A DNA stretch of 64,000 nt from CAVUFH01 sp963740835 (GTDB lineage Bacteria; Actinomycetota; Acidimicrobiia; IMCC26256; PALSA-610), in contig CAVUFH010000003.1 of NCBI GenBank assembly GCA_963740835.1, forward strand, positions 1,674,001-1,738,000. Reading direction: 5' to 3'. The notes below the pieces were generated by a model. That model saw only the letters and a list, made by a program, of their open reading frames with translations, ran no database searches and was not told the DNA's origin. Every line of letters begins with the position of its first letter. Position 1 is the first letter of the stretch. Below are positions 35,195-44,182 of the stretch, piece after piece. The translations under genes were made by a program, and so were the position numbers.

Positions 35195-35727
35195 GCGGCG
35201 CCTCCGACGCCTCGTGCCGGATCGAAGCGATCGCCGAGCTCGGCCGCGGCCGGCACGGCCCGATAGCCATTCCCCGGCGTTCTCATCGGCTGACCGTCGT
35301 TCCCCACGTTGCGGATGATCCGGCCTGCGACGAAGCCGGCCACGGCGGCACCGAGGAGGAACGTGCCCGGTTGCCGGCGCGCCCACGAGCGCGCATCCGC
35401 GAGCAGGGTGTCGAGGCCGCCCTGATCGAGCCGCGTCGCCAGTCGCTCGGTGACGTTCGATCCTTCTCGGACGAGGCTCGCAACCAACCCTTGCTCGCCG
35501 GCGGAGCCGGCCATCGACTGCAACTGCCGGCTCGTGTCATGCAGCGTGACCGCGAACTGCGTCGCCTGTTCGTTCGCACGAACGCGCACGTCTGCCCGCA
35601 TTTGATGCAGTGCAGTCGAGGCCTGCTGCTGCGCTTCTTGCGCAACGTTCTTGGTCTCTTCCTTCACCGTGTCGGCGACGGCGCCGGCCTCGGCCCGTGC
35701 GCTCTGAGCCGTTTGCTCGGTTGCCAT
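35191..35727 (-). CDS. Ala/Gln-rich coiled-coil protein with one membrane segment
   Basis: 178 residues, ATG 35727 preceded by GAAGGGAAACAC. The first ~75 residues are a coiled-coil (EETKNVAQEAQQQASTALHQ). A hydrophobic stretch (TFLLGAAVAGFVAGRII) near residue 140 would insert in the membrane. A Pro/Gly-rich C-terminal tail follows. It is the head of the trio with the holin-like and DUF3618 genes, all with compatible coiled regions that could assemble together. Confidence 0.75.
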   Translation of the reverse strand: MATEQTAQSARAEAGAVADTVKEETKNVAQEAQQQASTALHQMRADVRVRANEQATQFAVTLHDTSRQLQSMAGSAGEQGLVASLVREGSNVTERLATRLDQGGLDTLLADARSWARRQPGTFLLGAAVAGFVAGRIIRNVGNDGQPMRTPGNGYRAVPAAAELGDRFDPARGVGGAA

Positions 35728-35825
35728 GTGTTTCCCTTCGTCGTCGGAACGAAGGTGCGGTACCCGGACGCGCAACCACTGCACCAGTGCTGAAGAAGTC
35801 CTAAACGACGACGCGTCCGGTGAGG

Positions 35826-36269
35826 TCAGCGCGCGTCACGTCGCGCGCTGATGCGCGCGAGCCGGCGCAGCGCATACGCGTTGCGTGCGTAGGTGATCGC
35901 TTGGAGCGGGGGCGACCACCAATGACGAACCGCGCCTTCCTTCGGGTGTTCGGTCATCGTCACGCGAGTCCGATCCGAACCGATCGGCTCGAGCATGATG
36001 GTCACGATGCCGACGCCGACCGGGCGGAACCGGACCTCGAGCTCGACGCGTCGATCGGCTTCGGTTGCGATGAGCTTCGAGGAGTCATCGATGTCGACGC
36101 CCGGACCCCCGACGGTGTGGTGGAAGCGCGAACCCGGCGCGGGCCAGTCGTCATCGACCCCGCGGACACGCTTCGACCCCACCACCCACTCGGCGTACGC
36201 GTACGGATCCATCAACACGCGGTAGACGGTCGCGGGCGGTGCCGCGACCTCCATGCGATTCGTCGTCAT
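35826..36269 (-). CDS. SRPBCC-fold lipid-binding protein
   Basis: 147 residues. START/Bet v1-like pattern: NRMEVAAPPATVYRVLMDPY, AYAEWVVGSKRVRGVDDDWP and ITYARNAYALRRLARI as the C-terminal helix. Such folds bind hydrophobic ligands or act as polyketide cyclases. ATG 36269 overlaps the SDR stop (ATGA), so it is co-translated with the dehydrogenases upstream, perhaps handling their hydrophobic substrate. Confidence 0.85.
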   Translation of the reverse strand: MTTNRMEVAAPPATVYRVLMDPYAYAEWVVGSKRVRGVDDDWPAPGSRFHHTVGGPGVDIDDSSKLIATEADRRVELEVRFRPVGVGIVTIMLEPIGSDRTRVTMTEHPKEGAVRHWWSPPLQAITYARNAYALRRLARISARRDAR

Positions 36270-37161
36270 GGACGAAGGGTGTCCTCCATATCAACGTCGG
36301 AAACGTCGCCGGGTGTGAAGTACGGATCGAAGACGTTGCCGGTGGTCGCGGGAACTGCGTCGCGTGACATCGCGAAGTGATCGAACAACGGGGTCACGAG
36401 CGCGTTGAATGCCCACGGCAGCACCCGGAAACCGAGCACGATGACGTGGTTCGCCCAACCGACCGAGGTACTCGACCGAGGCCGATCGGCACGGCGCGCC
36501 ACGGCGCGTGCCACGTCCTCAGCGGAAGCAATCGGAGAGGGCGGGCGGCCGCAGCGGCCGACGAAGTTGGCAGCCCGACGGTAGATCGGCGTATCGACGG
36601 CTCCCGGTGCGACGACACACACGTGCACGCGGGGGGCGCCTCGGGTCTCGAGCTGCAGCACCCGTGCCAGCGCGAGCTGGGCCCACTTGCCCACGATGTA
36701 TGCGCCCATCTGCGGCACCGGTATCGAGGCGAGCAGCGACGTGACCACGATGAACGTGCCGCCGTTCGGTTGCTGCCGGAATTGTGGAACCACGGTGCGT
36801 ATCACGTTCGCAGTGCCGTGCACCGAAGTGTCGACGACCCGGGTGAACACGTCGGCGGGAAGGCGTTCGAGCGTCCCGTACGCCATCACGGCAGGCGAGT
36901 GCACCACCACGTCGATCCGTCCGTGCGCCGCGACGACGTCCTCGACGAGCATTCGGACGGCGGCCTCGTCGACGACGTCCGTTCGCTGCGTCATCACGGA
37001 CCGGGCGCCGGCGTGACGACACTCGTCGCCAACCGCCTCCAAGCGGCCTCGGTTGCGCCCCACGAGCACGAGGTGCGCGCCGTCGAGCGCGAACCTCCGC
37101 GCGCACGCGCGGCCGATCCGCTCGACGCTCCGAGGATGAGCACCACCCGATCGCGACTCAC
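36266..37161 (-). CDS. Short-chain dehydrogenase/reductase, one-base deletion near the start
   Basis: GTG 37161 overlaps the preceding stop (GTGA) and reads SRDRVVLILGASSG. The expected GIGRACARRFALDGAHLVLV then follows one frame over. Adding one G in AGCGGATCGG (about 37115-37119) restores GASSGIGR. Downstream the SDR pattern is complete: VVHSPAVMAYGTLERL, IVVTSLLASIPVPQMGAYIV with Ser...Tyr-x3-Lys (YIVGK), and PGAVDTP. NAD(P)-dependent oxidation or reduction of a hydrophobic alcohol or ketone is likely. C-terminal hydrophobic stretch present. Confidence 0.8.
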
Positions 37162-38723
37162 AGGTACCGCCGGACCTTCGCGAGCCGATCGTGCAGTACC
37201 GCTGCGCGCGCCGCGTTCGCACCGGGGCCGCCGTGCACACCGCCGCCCGGATGCGCGGATGCGGACGCAAGGAACAAGGAACGTATCGGCGTCTCCGGTC
37301 GCCCCAACCCGGGAAACGGACGGAACACCAGTTGTTGGTGCAGCTCCGCGGTGCCGCCGCTGATCGCACCGCCGTTGAGGTTCGCGTTCTCGGCCTGGAA
37401 GGACGCCGGCGTGAGCACGTGACGGCCCCGGCGCAGCTCACGGAACCCGGGCGCGCGCGCCTCGATGGTTGCTTCGATCCGATCGACGAGCGCGTCGATC
37501 GCACGCGGGTCGGAGGCGGCGTCCGAGCGATCGGGGTGGGGCACATGCGTGTACGCCCAAGCGGTTTCCTTGCCCGGCGGCTGGCGCGACGGATCCGTCA
37601 TGCTCTGCTGACCGACGATCAAGAACGGGTTGCGCGGTATGGCACCGCTCACCAACTCGGCGGTTGCCTGGGTCAGCTCGTTCACGCTGTCGACCACGTG
37701 CACGGTCCCTGCTGCGCGCGCCGGCTCGGCGGTCCACGGGATCGGTCCGTCGAGGTTCCAATCCACCTTGACCGTGCCGTTGTCCCACTGGAACTTCGTC
37801 AGGTTGTGCCGGAACGAGGGTGGAAGGTCGTTTTCCCGCAACAGCGATCGATAGAGCGCCGGCGCGGTCACATCGGCGATTACCGCGCGCACGCTTTCGA
37901 CTTCGAGTCCTGCGCTCGTACGAACGCCGAGGGCGCGGTTGCCGCGCACGATGATCCCGTCGACTCGGGCATCACAACGCACTTCGCCGCCGAGCGACTC
38001 GAGCCGGCGAACCAACGCGCTGGCCAAGGCGCCGGCCCCGCCTCGGGGAACGGGGAACCCGACGCTCTGTCCGAGCGCACACATCAACCACCCGAAGAAG
38101 CCGCTCAGACCGGTCTCGGGCGCGAGGTCTGCGTGCAGGGCGCTGCCCGCGAGCAACCGGCGCGCGCCTTCGCCGGTGAAGTACTCCTCGCCGAGTCGCC
38201 GAACGGGCAGCACCAGGAACCGGATGAAGTCGCTGTACTCGCGAGGTCGTACGCAGCGCGCGAGCTGCGCGCCGGCGCGTATCGGTGGGAAGGCTGTGAA
38301 GAGCGTGCCGAGCAGTGCATCGGCGACGTTGGTCCAGCGGGCGTACAACGCGCGCCAGCCGTCACCGTCTCCCGCATGCAACGCGTCGAGGCTCGCCGCC
38401 GTGACGTCGAGGTCGCGAGACAGCACCGGGCACGTCCCGTCGAGCGCGGGGTGTGCGATGACGCTCGGCGCGTGCAACCACTGCAGGCCCCAGGATTCCA
38501 GATGGAGACGGTCCAAGACCGGCGACGCCGCGCCCAGCGGATAGAAGGCACTGCACACGTCGTTCGTGTATCCGGGTTCGATCAGTTCGGCCGATCGCAC
38601 ACCACCGCCGGGCTGCGCCGCCGCTTCGAGCACGACGACGCGCCAGCCCTTGCCGGCAAGGAGGTTCGCCGCGACCAATCCATTTGGCCCGGAACCCACG
38701 ACGACCGCGTCGACCGCGGTCAT
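37158..38723 (-). CDS. Phytoene desaturase-like FAD oxidoreductase
   Basis: 521 residues, start 38723. Dinucleotide motif AVVVGSGPNGLVAANLLAGK, then VVLEAAAQPGGGVRS, as in CrtI-type and CrtO-like enzymes. The C-terminus IRSLFLASASAHPGGGVHGG is the conserved FAD/C-terminal signature with GGGVHG. It may desaturate, isomerise or oxidise a long-chain lipid. Operon head followed by the SDR and SRPBCC genes with 4-base overlaps, which suggests a common hydrophobic substrate. Confidence 0.88.
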   Translation of the reverse strand: MTAVDAVVVGSGPNGLVAANLLAGKGWRVVVLEAAAQPGGGVRSAELIEPGYTNDVCSAFYPLGAASPVLDRLHLESWGLQWLHAPSVIAHPALDGTCPVLSRDLDVTAASLDALHAGDGDGWRALYARWTNVADALLGTLFTAFPPIRAGAQLARCVRPREYSDFIRFLVLPVRRLGEEYFTGEGARRLLAGSALHADLAPETGLSGFFGWLMCALGQSVGFPVPRGGAGALASALVRRLESLGGEVRCDARVDGIIVRGNRALGVRTSAGLEVESVRAVIADVTAPALYRSLLRENDLPPSFRHNLTKFQWDNGTVKVDWNLDGPIPWTAEPARAAGTVHVVDSVNELTQATAELVSGAIPRNPFLIVGQQSMTDPSRQPPGKETAWAYTHVPHPDRSDAASDPRAIDALVDRIEATIEARAPGFRELRRGRHVLTPASFQAENANLNGGAISGGTAELHQQLVFRPFPGLGRPETPIRSLFLASASAHPGGGVHGGPGANAARAAVLHDRLAKVRRYL

Positions 38724-38926
38724 TGCGTGCTCGCGCTCATCGGCCGGGTATCGGCAACGTAGGCGCTCGGAGGCGGCTGAGGCGCAGCGGTCGAAGTCGC
38801 ACGACTCGGCTCTACCCCGCGGGTGACACCTGACACTTTCGGGCGGCGACGTTGTGACGGCAGGCGACGTTTGCGCGGTGCCGCACCGGGAAGGGAGTCG
38901 CGCGCATTTGACGCAAAGGAGAAGTC

Positions 38927-39547
38927 ATGGCGGATCGCACGGCTCGCTTGGTTGCGGTGTACCGGTCAGAAAGGACGGCGCGCGCGGCAGTCGACGCTGC
39001 GATCCGAGCCGGGGCGGCGCCGAACGACGTGCGCATCGACGACGATCTCGATGCTGTGGTCTCTCTCGAGGGCGAGATGCGCGAAGAGATGGAACACACC
39101 TTCGTGGGTCCGGGCAATGTCGGACCCTTCACCAAAGAGATGTCCAAGGGCATGTTGGTCGGCATCGCGGTGGGCGCCGTCATCGGTCTCGTCGCCGCGC
39201 TGCCGTTTGCCGCGATCCGGTTCGGCGGCTGGGGACTCGGCGCGCGGGTCGTGCTCCTCGCGATCTGTGGCGCGTTCGTGGGGTCCACCGTTGGCTGGGT
39301 GGTCGGGGGCGCCTTCGCGGCGCGCCGGCCGGGGGAGCGGCTCGCCGCGGAGCGCGGCGTCACGGTCACCGCTCCGGCGACACGCTCGATCGAGCGCGCG
39401 ATGGCCGGTGCGGCGCCCATTCGACTCGACGTAGTCGACGCCGGGGGCCAGCCGGTCGGAACGGTGACGACGGAGGAAGGATCCACGGCCGAGGGCATCC
39501 CGCGGGAGATCGGCAAGCACATGGGCAACGAACGCCGGGATAGTTGA
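38927..39547 (+). CDS. General-stress-protein-17M/DUF1269-like membrane protein
   Basis: 206 residues, ATG 38927 after AAAGGAGAAGTC. N-terminal alpha/beta part (RLVAVYRSERTARAAVDAAI) with charged face, then GNVGPFTKEMSKGMLVGI and two TM helices. The C-terminal soluble tail contains GQPVGTVTTEEGS. A GTTT (38869) and GGGAA (38888) pair at sigma-B-like spacing lies upstream, a weak but suggestive stress promoter. Confidence 0.72.
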   Translation: MADRTARLVAVYRSERTARAAVDAAIRAGAAPNDVRIDDDLDAVVSLEGEMREEMEHTFVGPGNVGPFTKEMSKGMLVGIAVGAVIGLVAALPFAAIRFGGWGLGARVVLLAICGAFVGSTVGWVVGGAFAARRPGERLAAERGVTVTAPATRSIERAMAGAAPIRLDVVDAGGQPVGTVTTEEGSTAEGIPREIGKHMGNERRDS

Positions 39548-39636
39548 GCACGGTCGTTCGCAGGTTCTCGTCAGGTTCTGTTGGGTTCCGGATGCGCCGG
39601 GGTACGCCAGCATCTCGCACCTTGAAGGAGGCTCTC

Positions 39637-39951
39637 ATGGCAAATGTGAACACCGGTCGTGAAACTCGCGTGGGTGAGCGCGACCGGGAACGTGAAAATG
39701 GCCGCGACGGCGACCGGCCGGAGGTGAAGATGATCACCTCGACGGAAACGCGGCGGTCGATCCTCACGTCTGAGTTCTGGTTGACCTTGGTCGCGGCCGT
39801 CGTGATCGTGATCGCCGGATATTGGGACGACGCCAACCTACGGGTGAACCTCGCGTGGTGCTTGGCCGCAGGCATCGTCGGCTTGTACATCTTGAGCCGC
39901 GGCATCGCCAAGGCCGGTTCGCGCGATCCCGACATCCGCACGATCCGGTGA
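39637..39951 (+). CDS. Small two-helix membrane protein
   Basis: 104 residues, ATG 39637 following GAAGGAGG. A basic/acidic N-terminal ~35 residues (RETRVGERDRERENGRDG) precede two hydrophobic helices (FWLTLVAAVVIVIAGYW and LAWCLAAGIVGLYILSRGI). It follows the DUF1269-like gene by 89 bases and faces the same way, so it probably belongs to the same stress regulon. Function unknown. Confidence 0.75.
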   Translation: MANVNTGRETRVGERDRERENGRDGDRPEVKMITSTETRRSILTSEFWLTLVAAVVIVIAGYWDDANLRVNLAWCLAAGIVGLYILSRGIAKAGSRDPDIRTIR

Positions 39952-39989
39952 GCCTGACGTCGCGGGGCCTCGTCCTCGCGACGTCGGCG

Positions 39990-40295
39990 TTACGTTCCCG
40001 TCTCGGCCCTCGCCTCGATGCCCGCGGCATCCGGGTCGAAGCGGTAGCCGACGCCTCGCACCGTGTCGATCCAATCGCTGACGCCCGATGCGATTCGGAG
40101 CCGGTTCCGGAGCCGGCGGATGTGCTCGGTCACTGTCGCAGTGCCGAGCCATTCCGCCGACGCGTCCCACACGAACTGCAGAAGTTCCACGCGCGTGAAC
40201 ACGCGCCGCGGCGAAGACCCCAGGAACGTCAGCAGCTCGAACTCTCGGCGGCCGAACTCGTCGGACCGATCGGGGCGGAAACGACGATCGTCCAT
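39990..40295 (-). CDS. Winged-helix (Trans_reg_C) DNA-binding domain, truncated
   Basis: 101 residues from ATG 40295. Complete winged helix of OmpR type: FGRREFELLTFLGSSPRRVF, TRVELLQFVW, TVTEHIRRLRNRLRI, DTVRGVGYRFD. No receiver or sensor domain precedes it. The few residues before the domain are Arg/Asp-rich and may be non-native, because the DNA upstream encodes a glycosyltransferase fragment on the other strand. Probably the surviving half of a regulator at a rearrangement joint. Confidence 0.6.
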   Translation of the reverse strand: MDDRRFRPDRSDEFGRREFELLTFLGSSPRRVFTRVELLQFVWDASAEWLGTATVTEHIRRLRNRLRIASGVSDWIDTVRGVGYRFDPDAAGIEARAETGT

Positions 40296-40787
40296 CCGGG
40301 GGCCGGAGCGCCCGCCCGACGTTTGCCGGTCGAACGGTTCGCGCAGGTCGCACGGAACGAAGCGGCGCGCGGCCGGCGCGTCCTCGTCACCGGTTCGGGT
40401 TCGGAACGCGTGCTCGCCGAGTCGCTCGTCGTCCGGGCCGGCCTCCCGGTCGACGCGACGCTCGCGGGCCGCACCGACGTCGGCACGCTGGCGGCCGTCG
40501 TCGGGCGAGTGGGTCGCGTGATCTGCGGCGACACCGGTATCGCGCATCTCGCAACCGCGCTGCGGACCCCCTCGGTCGTGCTCTTCGGTCCCACTTCACC
40601 GAACCGATGGGTCCCGCCGCCGGCGCGACCGTGGCACCGCGCGTTGTGGGTGGGTGGCGAAGCGGATCCTCATGCGCCGACCGTCGATCCCGGCCTCCTC
40701 GAGATGACCGTCGAAGCAGTCGCGGACGCCATGGCCGCGTTGCCCGAAAGGGAGGCCCGGGCAGAACAACTTCAGGCACGCGTGTGA
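40264..40787 (+). pseudogene. Glycosyltransferase family 9 fragment (C-terminal half)
   Basis: From TTIVHPGAGAPARRLPVERF onward this is the C-terminal nucleotide-sugar-binding half of a GT9 (heptosyltransferase-like) enzyme: RVLVTGSGSER, ICGDTGIAHLATALRTPSVV and LFGPTSPNRW. The N-terminal half is missing; before ~40264 the frame runs antisense to the winged-helix gene. Truncated by a rearrangement, so probably inactive. Confidence 0.7.
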
Positions 40788-40864
40788 CGGCTGCCCATAC
40801 GGGTAGGTGGAGGCCATCGAACTGGCGAAAGGGACCTGATGGCGAATCCTCTCGAGCTGCTCAC

Positions 40865-41212
40865 GTGAGCCTCGCCCGCCGCGGTGCCGGCACCGAGCGC
40901 GACGCCGCGCTCGACGTCGCGATGAGGTTGCGAACCGATCGCGTCGAGGTCGAAGTAGGCGGCGCGTTCGTGGCCGGTGGCCGGAAGCTCTTCGCCGCGT
41001 TCTCCACGAGTGCATGCAACGCCGGTCGCCCCTCGATCGTGTTCGACCTCAAGTCGCTGCACCGATGCGACCTGTCAGGACTCAGCGGGCTGGTCGATGC
41101 GATTCGCGACTGCCGCGCCAACGGACGCCTGGTCGCGGTCGTCGGCGCATCCGACGATGTGAGGTGCGCGGTGGAAGCGGCCGGGTTGCAGGACGTTCTC
41201 GTCGAGTCGTGA
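40865..41212 (+). CDS. STAS-domain protein
   Basis: 115 residues, GTG 40865. STAS layout VEVEVGGAFVAGGRKLFAAF, then SIVFDLKSLHRCDLSGLSGL with a Ser at the phosphorylation position (DLSGL) and RLVAVVGASDDVRCAVEAAG. This could be an anti-sigma antagonist controlled by one of the HATPase proteins. It follows the GT9 fragment and precedes a small acidic protein. Confidence 0.8.
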   Translation: MSLARRGAGTERDAALDVAMRLRTDRVEVEVGGAFVAGGRKLFAAFSTSACNAGRPSIVFDLKSLHRCDLSGLSGLVDAIRDCRANGRLVAVVGASDDVRCAVEAAGLQDVLVES

Positions 41213-41227
41213 GCCGAAGGAGGCGCC

Positions 41228-41449
41228 GTGACGACCTGGCAATCGAATGACGACGTGCGGCGGAACGGTGGCGCAGAGGTTGCCGAGTTCGACGACGCGC
41301 CGCCGATGCCAACCCGACCGGACGAAGCGCAAGAAGACGAGGGGGTCGAGGTGGTCCCCCAAGCCGCCACGGACGGAGAACACGCGGACGGAGACGGCGC
41401 GGACGGAGACGACGCCGCTCGGCCTCAGTGGCCCGGGCCGACCGCCTGA
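41228..41449 (+). CDS. Small acidic protein, unknown
   Basis: 73 residues, GTG 41228 with AGGAGG at the optimal distance. Very Asp/Glu/Ala/Gly-rich (ADGDGADGDDAARP), no hydrophobic core: probably disordered, perhaps a stress-induced hydrophilin or partner of the STAS protein 15 bases upstream. Its 3' end overlaps the convergent glycosyltransferase tail if the latter's frameshift is real. Confidence 0.6.
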   Translation: MTTWQSNDDVRRNGGAEVAEFDDAPPMPTRPDEAQEDEGVEVVPQAATDGEHADGDGADGDDAARPQWPGPTA

Positions 41450-42418
41450 ACGTGATCACGGACCGGCCGGCACGTCGGGCTCGCGCGGGACGCGGCCCGC
41501 ACGATGCGGTGGTCGGCGTACCGGACCCCTCCGAGGCCTCGCGCCACCACGGCTGCCCAGGAACAGGCTGACCGCCAGAGCAGCCATACCGGTGCGACGA
41601 GCGCGCAGGAAGCCGGGAACGCGCGCCGCGCCGCCTGCACGGCGGCGGCCGGCTTCCGCCACCGCGATGACTGCCAGCGCGGCGGTGGCCACGACGCGCA
41701 TACGTCGCCGCAGCGCGGCCTGCAGCGTCAGCGGCAGCACGGCGAGGAACACGCAGAGGCGAGCCGGCCGGGCGAACTCGTCATAGGCCTGGCGGATCTG
41801 TTGGCCTCGGAAGTGCCTCGCCGTCGGCGGCCGGCGCGCCACGAAGAGATCGAGTGCACACGCTTCGCGGCCACCGGCTCTCAACAACGTGCGGACGAGC
41901 TCGAAGTTCTCGAACAACACGTCGCCCGCGTAGCCGCCGGCGCGGAGATACGTCGACCGACGGATCGCCAGGGTTCCCGGCCAGTCGCCGCCGCTCATAC
42001 GGTTGAGCAACGAGCGCGCGCCATCGAAGCGCGCATGCCACGGCCACGAACTGAAGTAGTTCTGCGGCCGCACGACATCCGCTGCTGCCAACCGCGAAGA
42101 AACTGCCGCGAGCTGTTCGATCTCGTAGCGCACATCGTCGTCGGCCAAGACGACCCACTCGTTTCGAGCGTTGCGCAGGCCGGTGTCGACGTTCGCGACC
42201 TTGCCGTTCAGCGTCGAATGGTCAGGAACGAGCACCTCGACCGTGTCCCCGACTCGAGCCCGACGGCCGGCGACCACTTCGGGGGCCGAACCGTCGACCA
42301 CGAGAACCTGATCGACCGCGTGCGAGAGCCGGGTCAGGTAGCTCGCAAGATCGTCGATATCGGCATCCGCCGCAGTGCGAAGGGGCACGACATATGTGAG
42401 CGGCAGGACCGATGGCAC
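41425..42418 (-). CDS. Glycosyltransferase family 2, frameshift near the C-terminus
   Basis: GTG 42418 lies 4 bases after the preceding stop. GT-A fold signs: TYVVPLRTAADADIDDLASY, VLADDDVRYE (DDD metal motif) and GDWPGTLAIRRSTYLRAGGY, then FENFELVRTL. One frame ends at 41456; the other, entered at about 41620-41632, gives ALVAPVWLLWRSACSWAAVV and GGVRYADHRIVRAASRA, the usual C-terminal membrane-proximal tail of these enzymes, with stop at 41425. One-base indel inferred. Function: transfer of a sugar to a lipid or envelope glycan. Confidence 0.78.
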
Positions 42419-42422
42419 GCGG

Positions 42423-43244
42423 TCACCTTCGCAAGGACGTCCGGCCCTCGGCCCATGCGTCGAGGAGCGACCGGGCGAAGACACCTTCGACGAACGCGAG
42501 GGCGCGCGCGCCCAAGACGATGTCCGAGGCGAGGGCGGGCTCTTCCGCGGCGAGGGCCGAAGCCATGTCGTCCAACGCCACGACCTCGTGGACGGCATCC
42601 GCAATCACATGCGCGTCGTAGAACTCGGTGCCATCATCGATACCGAGACGGCGGAGTGTCGCGGCGTAGCGCTCCATCGGGACTACCGAACACATCTCGA
42701 ACAACGCAAGGTGCCCGACGAGCGCGCCGCGCCATCTCCGGTGCAGTCCGAACAACGAGATCAGATTCACGGTCGCGAGCGTGATCCCCGGAATCAGATC
42801 GAGGTACTGGCCGTAGGCCGGGTTCAGCCCGAGCGCGCGCATGGTGTTCGCGAACAGTGTGGCGTGCACCCCCTCCGGTCGACCGTCGCCGTACTCGCCG
42901 CGCTGGATCTCGACGAGCGCAGCCTTGGCGCGGCCGCGCAGTCGCGGAATGGCCCACGTATGAGGATCCGCTTCCTTGAGCTGATACGCGGATCGGTGAA
43001 TGGCGAACTCCCGCATCTGCTCGAGCGTCCCGTGTTCCTGCATGTATGCAGACACCGACGGACCCGAGTCGCGGGTCGCCATGGCCTGCAACTCGTCGCC
43101 CACTGCAGAAGGATCGATCACTTCATGGTCGATGTGTCTCAGCAGCGATGCGATGAACCGCGCTTCCAGCGCCGCCCGCGCACGGAGCAGCGATGGCTCC
43201 CATTCCCACCCGTCGTCAATGCCGTCGAACGATTCGTAGTGCAA
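42423..43244 (-). CDS. Heme-oxygenase-like diiron (iron-containing redox enzyme) protein
   Basis: Family signs: LHYESFDGIDDGWEWEPSL (E-x-x-H of the first helix), YMQEHGTLEQMREFAIHRSA and YLDLIPGITLATVNLISLF, all in the HDO arrangement. The TTG at 43244 gives 273 residues, but the same frame is family-like further upstream (DHPLWGEDSALALYVLYE and APRGACSGALVAHLRRPP back to ~43430) where no ATG/GTG/TTG exists. So the true start, or an indel, lies upstream. Such enzymes oxidise fatty acids, amines or amino acids using dioxygen. Confidence 0.75.
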   Translation of the reverse strand: MHYESFDGIDDGWEWEPSLLRARAALEARFIASLLRHIDHEVIDPSAVGDELQAMATRDSGPSVSAYMQEHGTLEQMREFAIHRSAYQLKEADPHTWAIPRLRGRAKAALVEIQRGEYGDGRPEGVHATLFANTMRALGLNPAYGQYLDLIPGITLATVNLISLFGLHRRWRGALVGHLALFEMCSVVPMERYAATLRRLGIDDGTEFYDAHVIADAVHEVVALDDMASALAAEEPALASDIVLGARALAFVEGVFARSLLDAWAEGRTSLRR

Positions 43245-43439
43245 CTCGTACAGGACATAGAGCGCGAGGGCACTGTCCTCACCCCACAGCGGATGATCTG
43301 ACGGCGATGGCAGCGACAGCTCGTGCGGGGGCCGGCGAAGGTGTGCGACGAGCGCGCCGGAACAGGCGCCTCTCGGCGCAGGGAGAAGTTGTCGCGCACC
43401 TCGTTCGAACGTCGTGACCGTGATACATGCGTATACCCG

Positions 43440-43841
43440 TCAGCGACGATCCGAAGCGTTTCTGAACGTCGCGGTGGGCGCCGGGCATTCGTCGTACTCG
43501 ACGTTGACCCTGTCGGCGATGCGAACGACATCGAAGACTCGCCGCACGATCCCCTGCGGGTTGACGATCGAGAGCGAGCCTCCGGCGTGTGCGAGCACAC
43601 GAGCGATGTCGAAGAGCATCTGGACGCCCTGCGAATCGCAGGAGGTCAGTCCCGAGACATCGACGACCAGCGGCCGCCCCGGCCTCACGACCTCGCGGAG
43701 ACGCCGACTCGCCGTGGGTGCCGATGCCGAGTCGATCTCGCCGTACAACCGAACGCGCGGCACGTGCCCGAACGGCTCGTCCACTTCGATGCTGAGCATC
43801 GGCGGTGGGAGGGAGGCTGAACGAGACGATCGCGGCGGCAT
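43440..43841 (-). CDS. STAS-domain anti-sigma antagonist
   Basis: 133 residues, ATG 43841. VRLYGEIDSASAPTASRRLR, then DVSGLTSCDSQGVQMLFD with Ser in the CDSQG motif (phosphorylatable), and RRVFDVVRIADRVNVEYDEC. Close in pattern to the STAS protein at 48627 (both have CDSQG and NP-GIVRRV), so these two are likely recent relatives and may compete for the same HATPase. Confidence 0.84.
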   Translation of the reverse strand: MPPRSSRSASLPPPMLSIEVDEPFGHVPRVRLYGEIDSASAPTASRRLREVVRPGRPLVVDVSGLTSCDSQGVQMLFDIARVLAHAGGSLSIVNPQGIVRRVFDVVRIADRVNVEYDECPAPTATFRNASDRR

Positions 43842-44182
43842 GTCGGCTCCTCTTCGCACATGAAAGGCGTTCGAAGCTGGCGGCCGCGGTCCGGAGCCGA
43901 GGACGCGGCCAGTGTTCGGGAGCCGCGGCTCGCAGGATATGTCGGGACGATGCTCGCGCCAACGGCGCCGGGCGACATCAAGATGCGCGTCGGGGGTGTG
44001 CCGGCCGAGCGAGACGGTCGCGACGGCTACGATTCCTGTGTACTCGCGTGCGGATTCCTGTGTACTCGCGTGCGCCGGGCAAGCCGTCCGGCGTCCACCC
44101 GACGCTCCGGCACCGTTCGACGGGGTTCCTGTCGCCGCCTTGTTGAAGCTTTGGATGCTCATCCGGCAGACACAGGTGTGGC
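43842..44182. other. Intergenic region with a 22-bp tandem duplication
   Basis: 341 bases between divergent STAS and GAF-ANTAR genes. No coding frame is convincing. It contains the duplication at 44031-44074 and presumably both promoters. Confidence 0.5.
44031..44074 (+). repeat. Perfect 22-bp tandem duplication
   Basis: Unit starts GATTCCTGTGTACTCGCG at 44031 and repeats exactly at 44053. It sits 109-152 bases before the GAF-ANTAR start. It could be a doubled binding site or a simple replication slip. Confidence 0.9.

Noticed and set aside
38869..38893. Firm sigma-B-type promoter ahead of 38927
   Set aside because: GTTT and GGGAA are only a partial match to the consensus; kept as a remark, not a feature.
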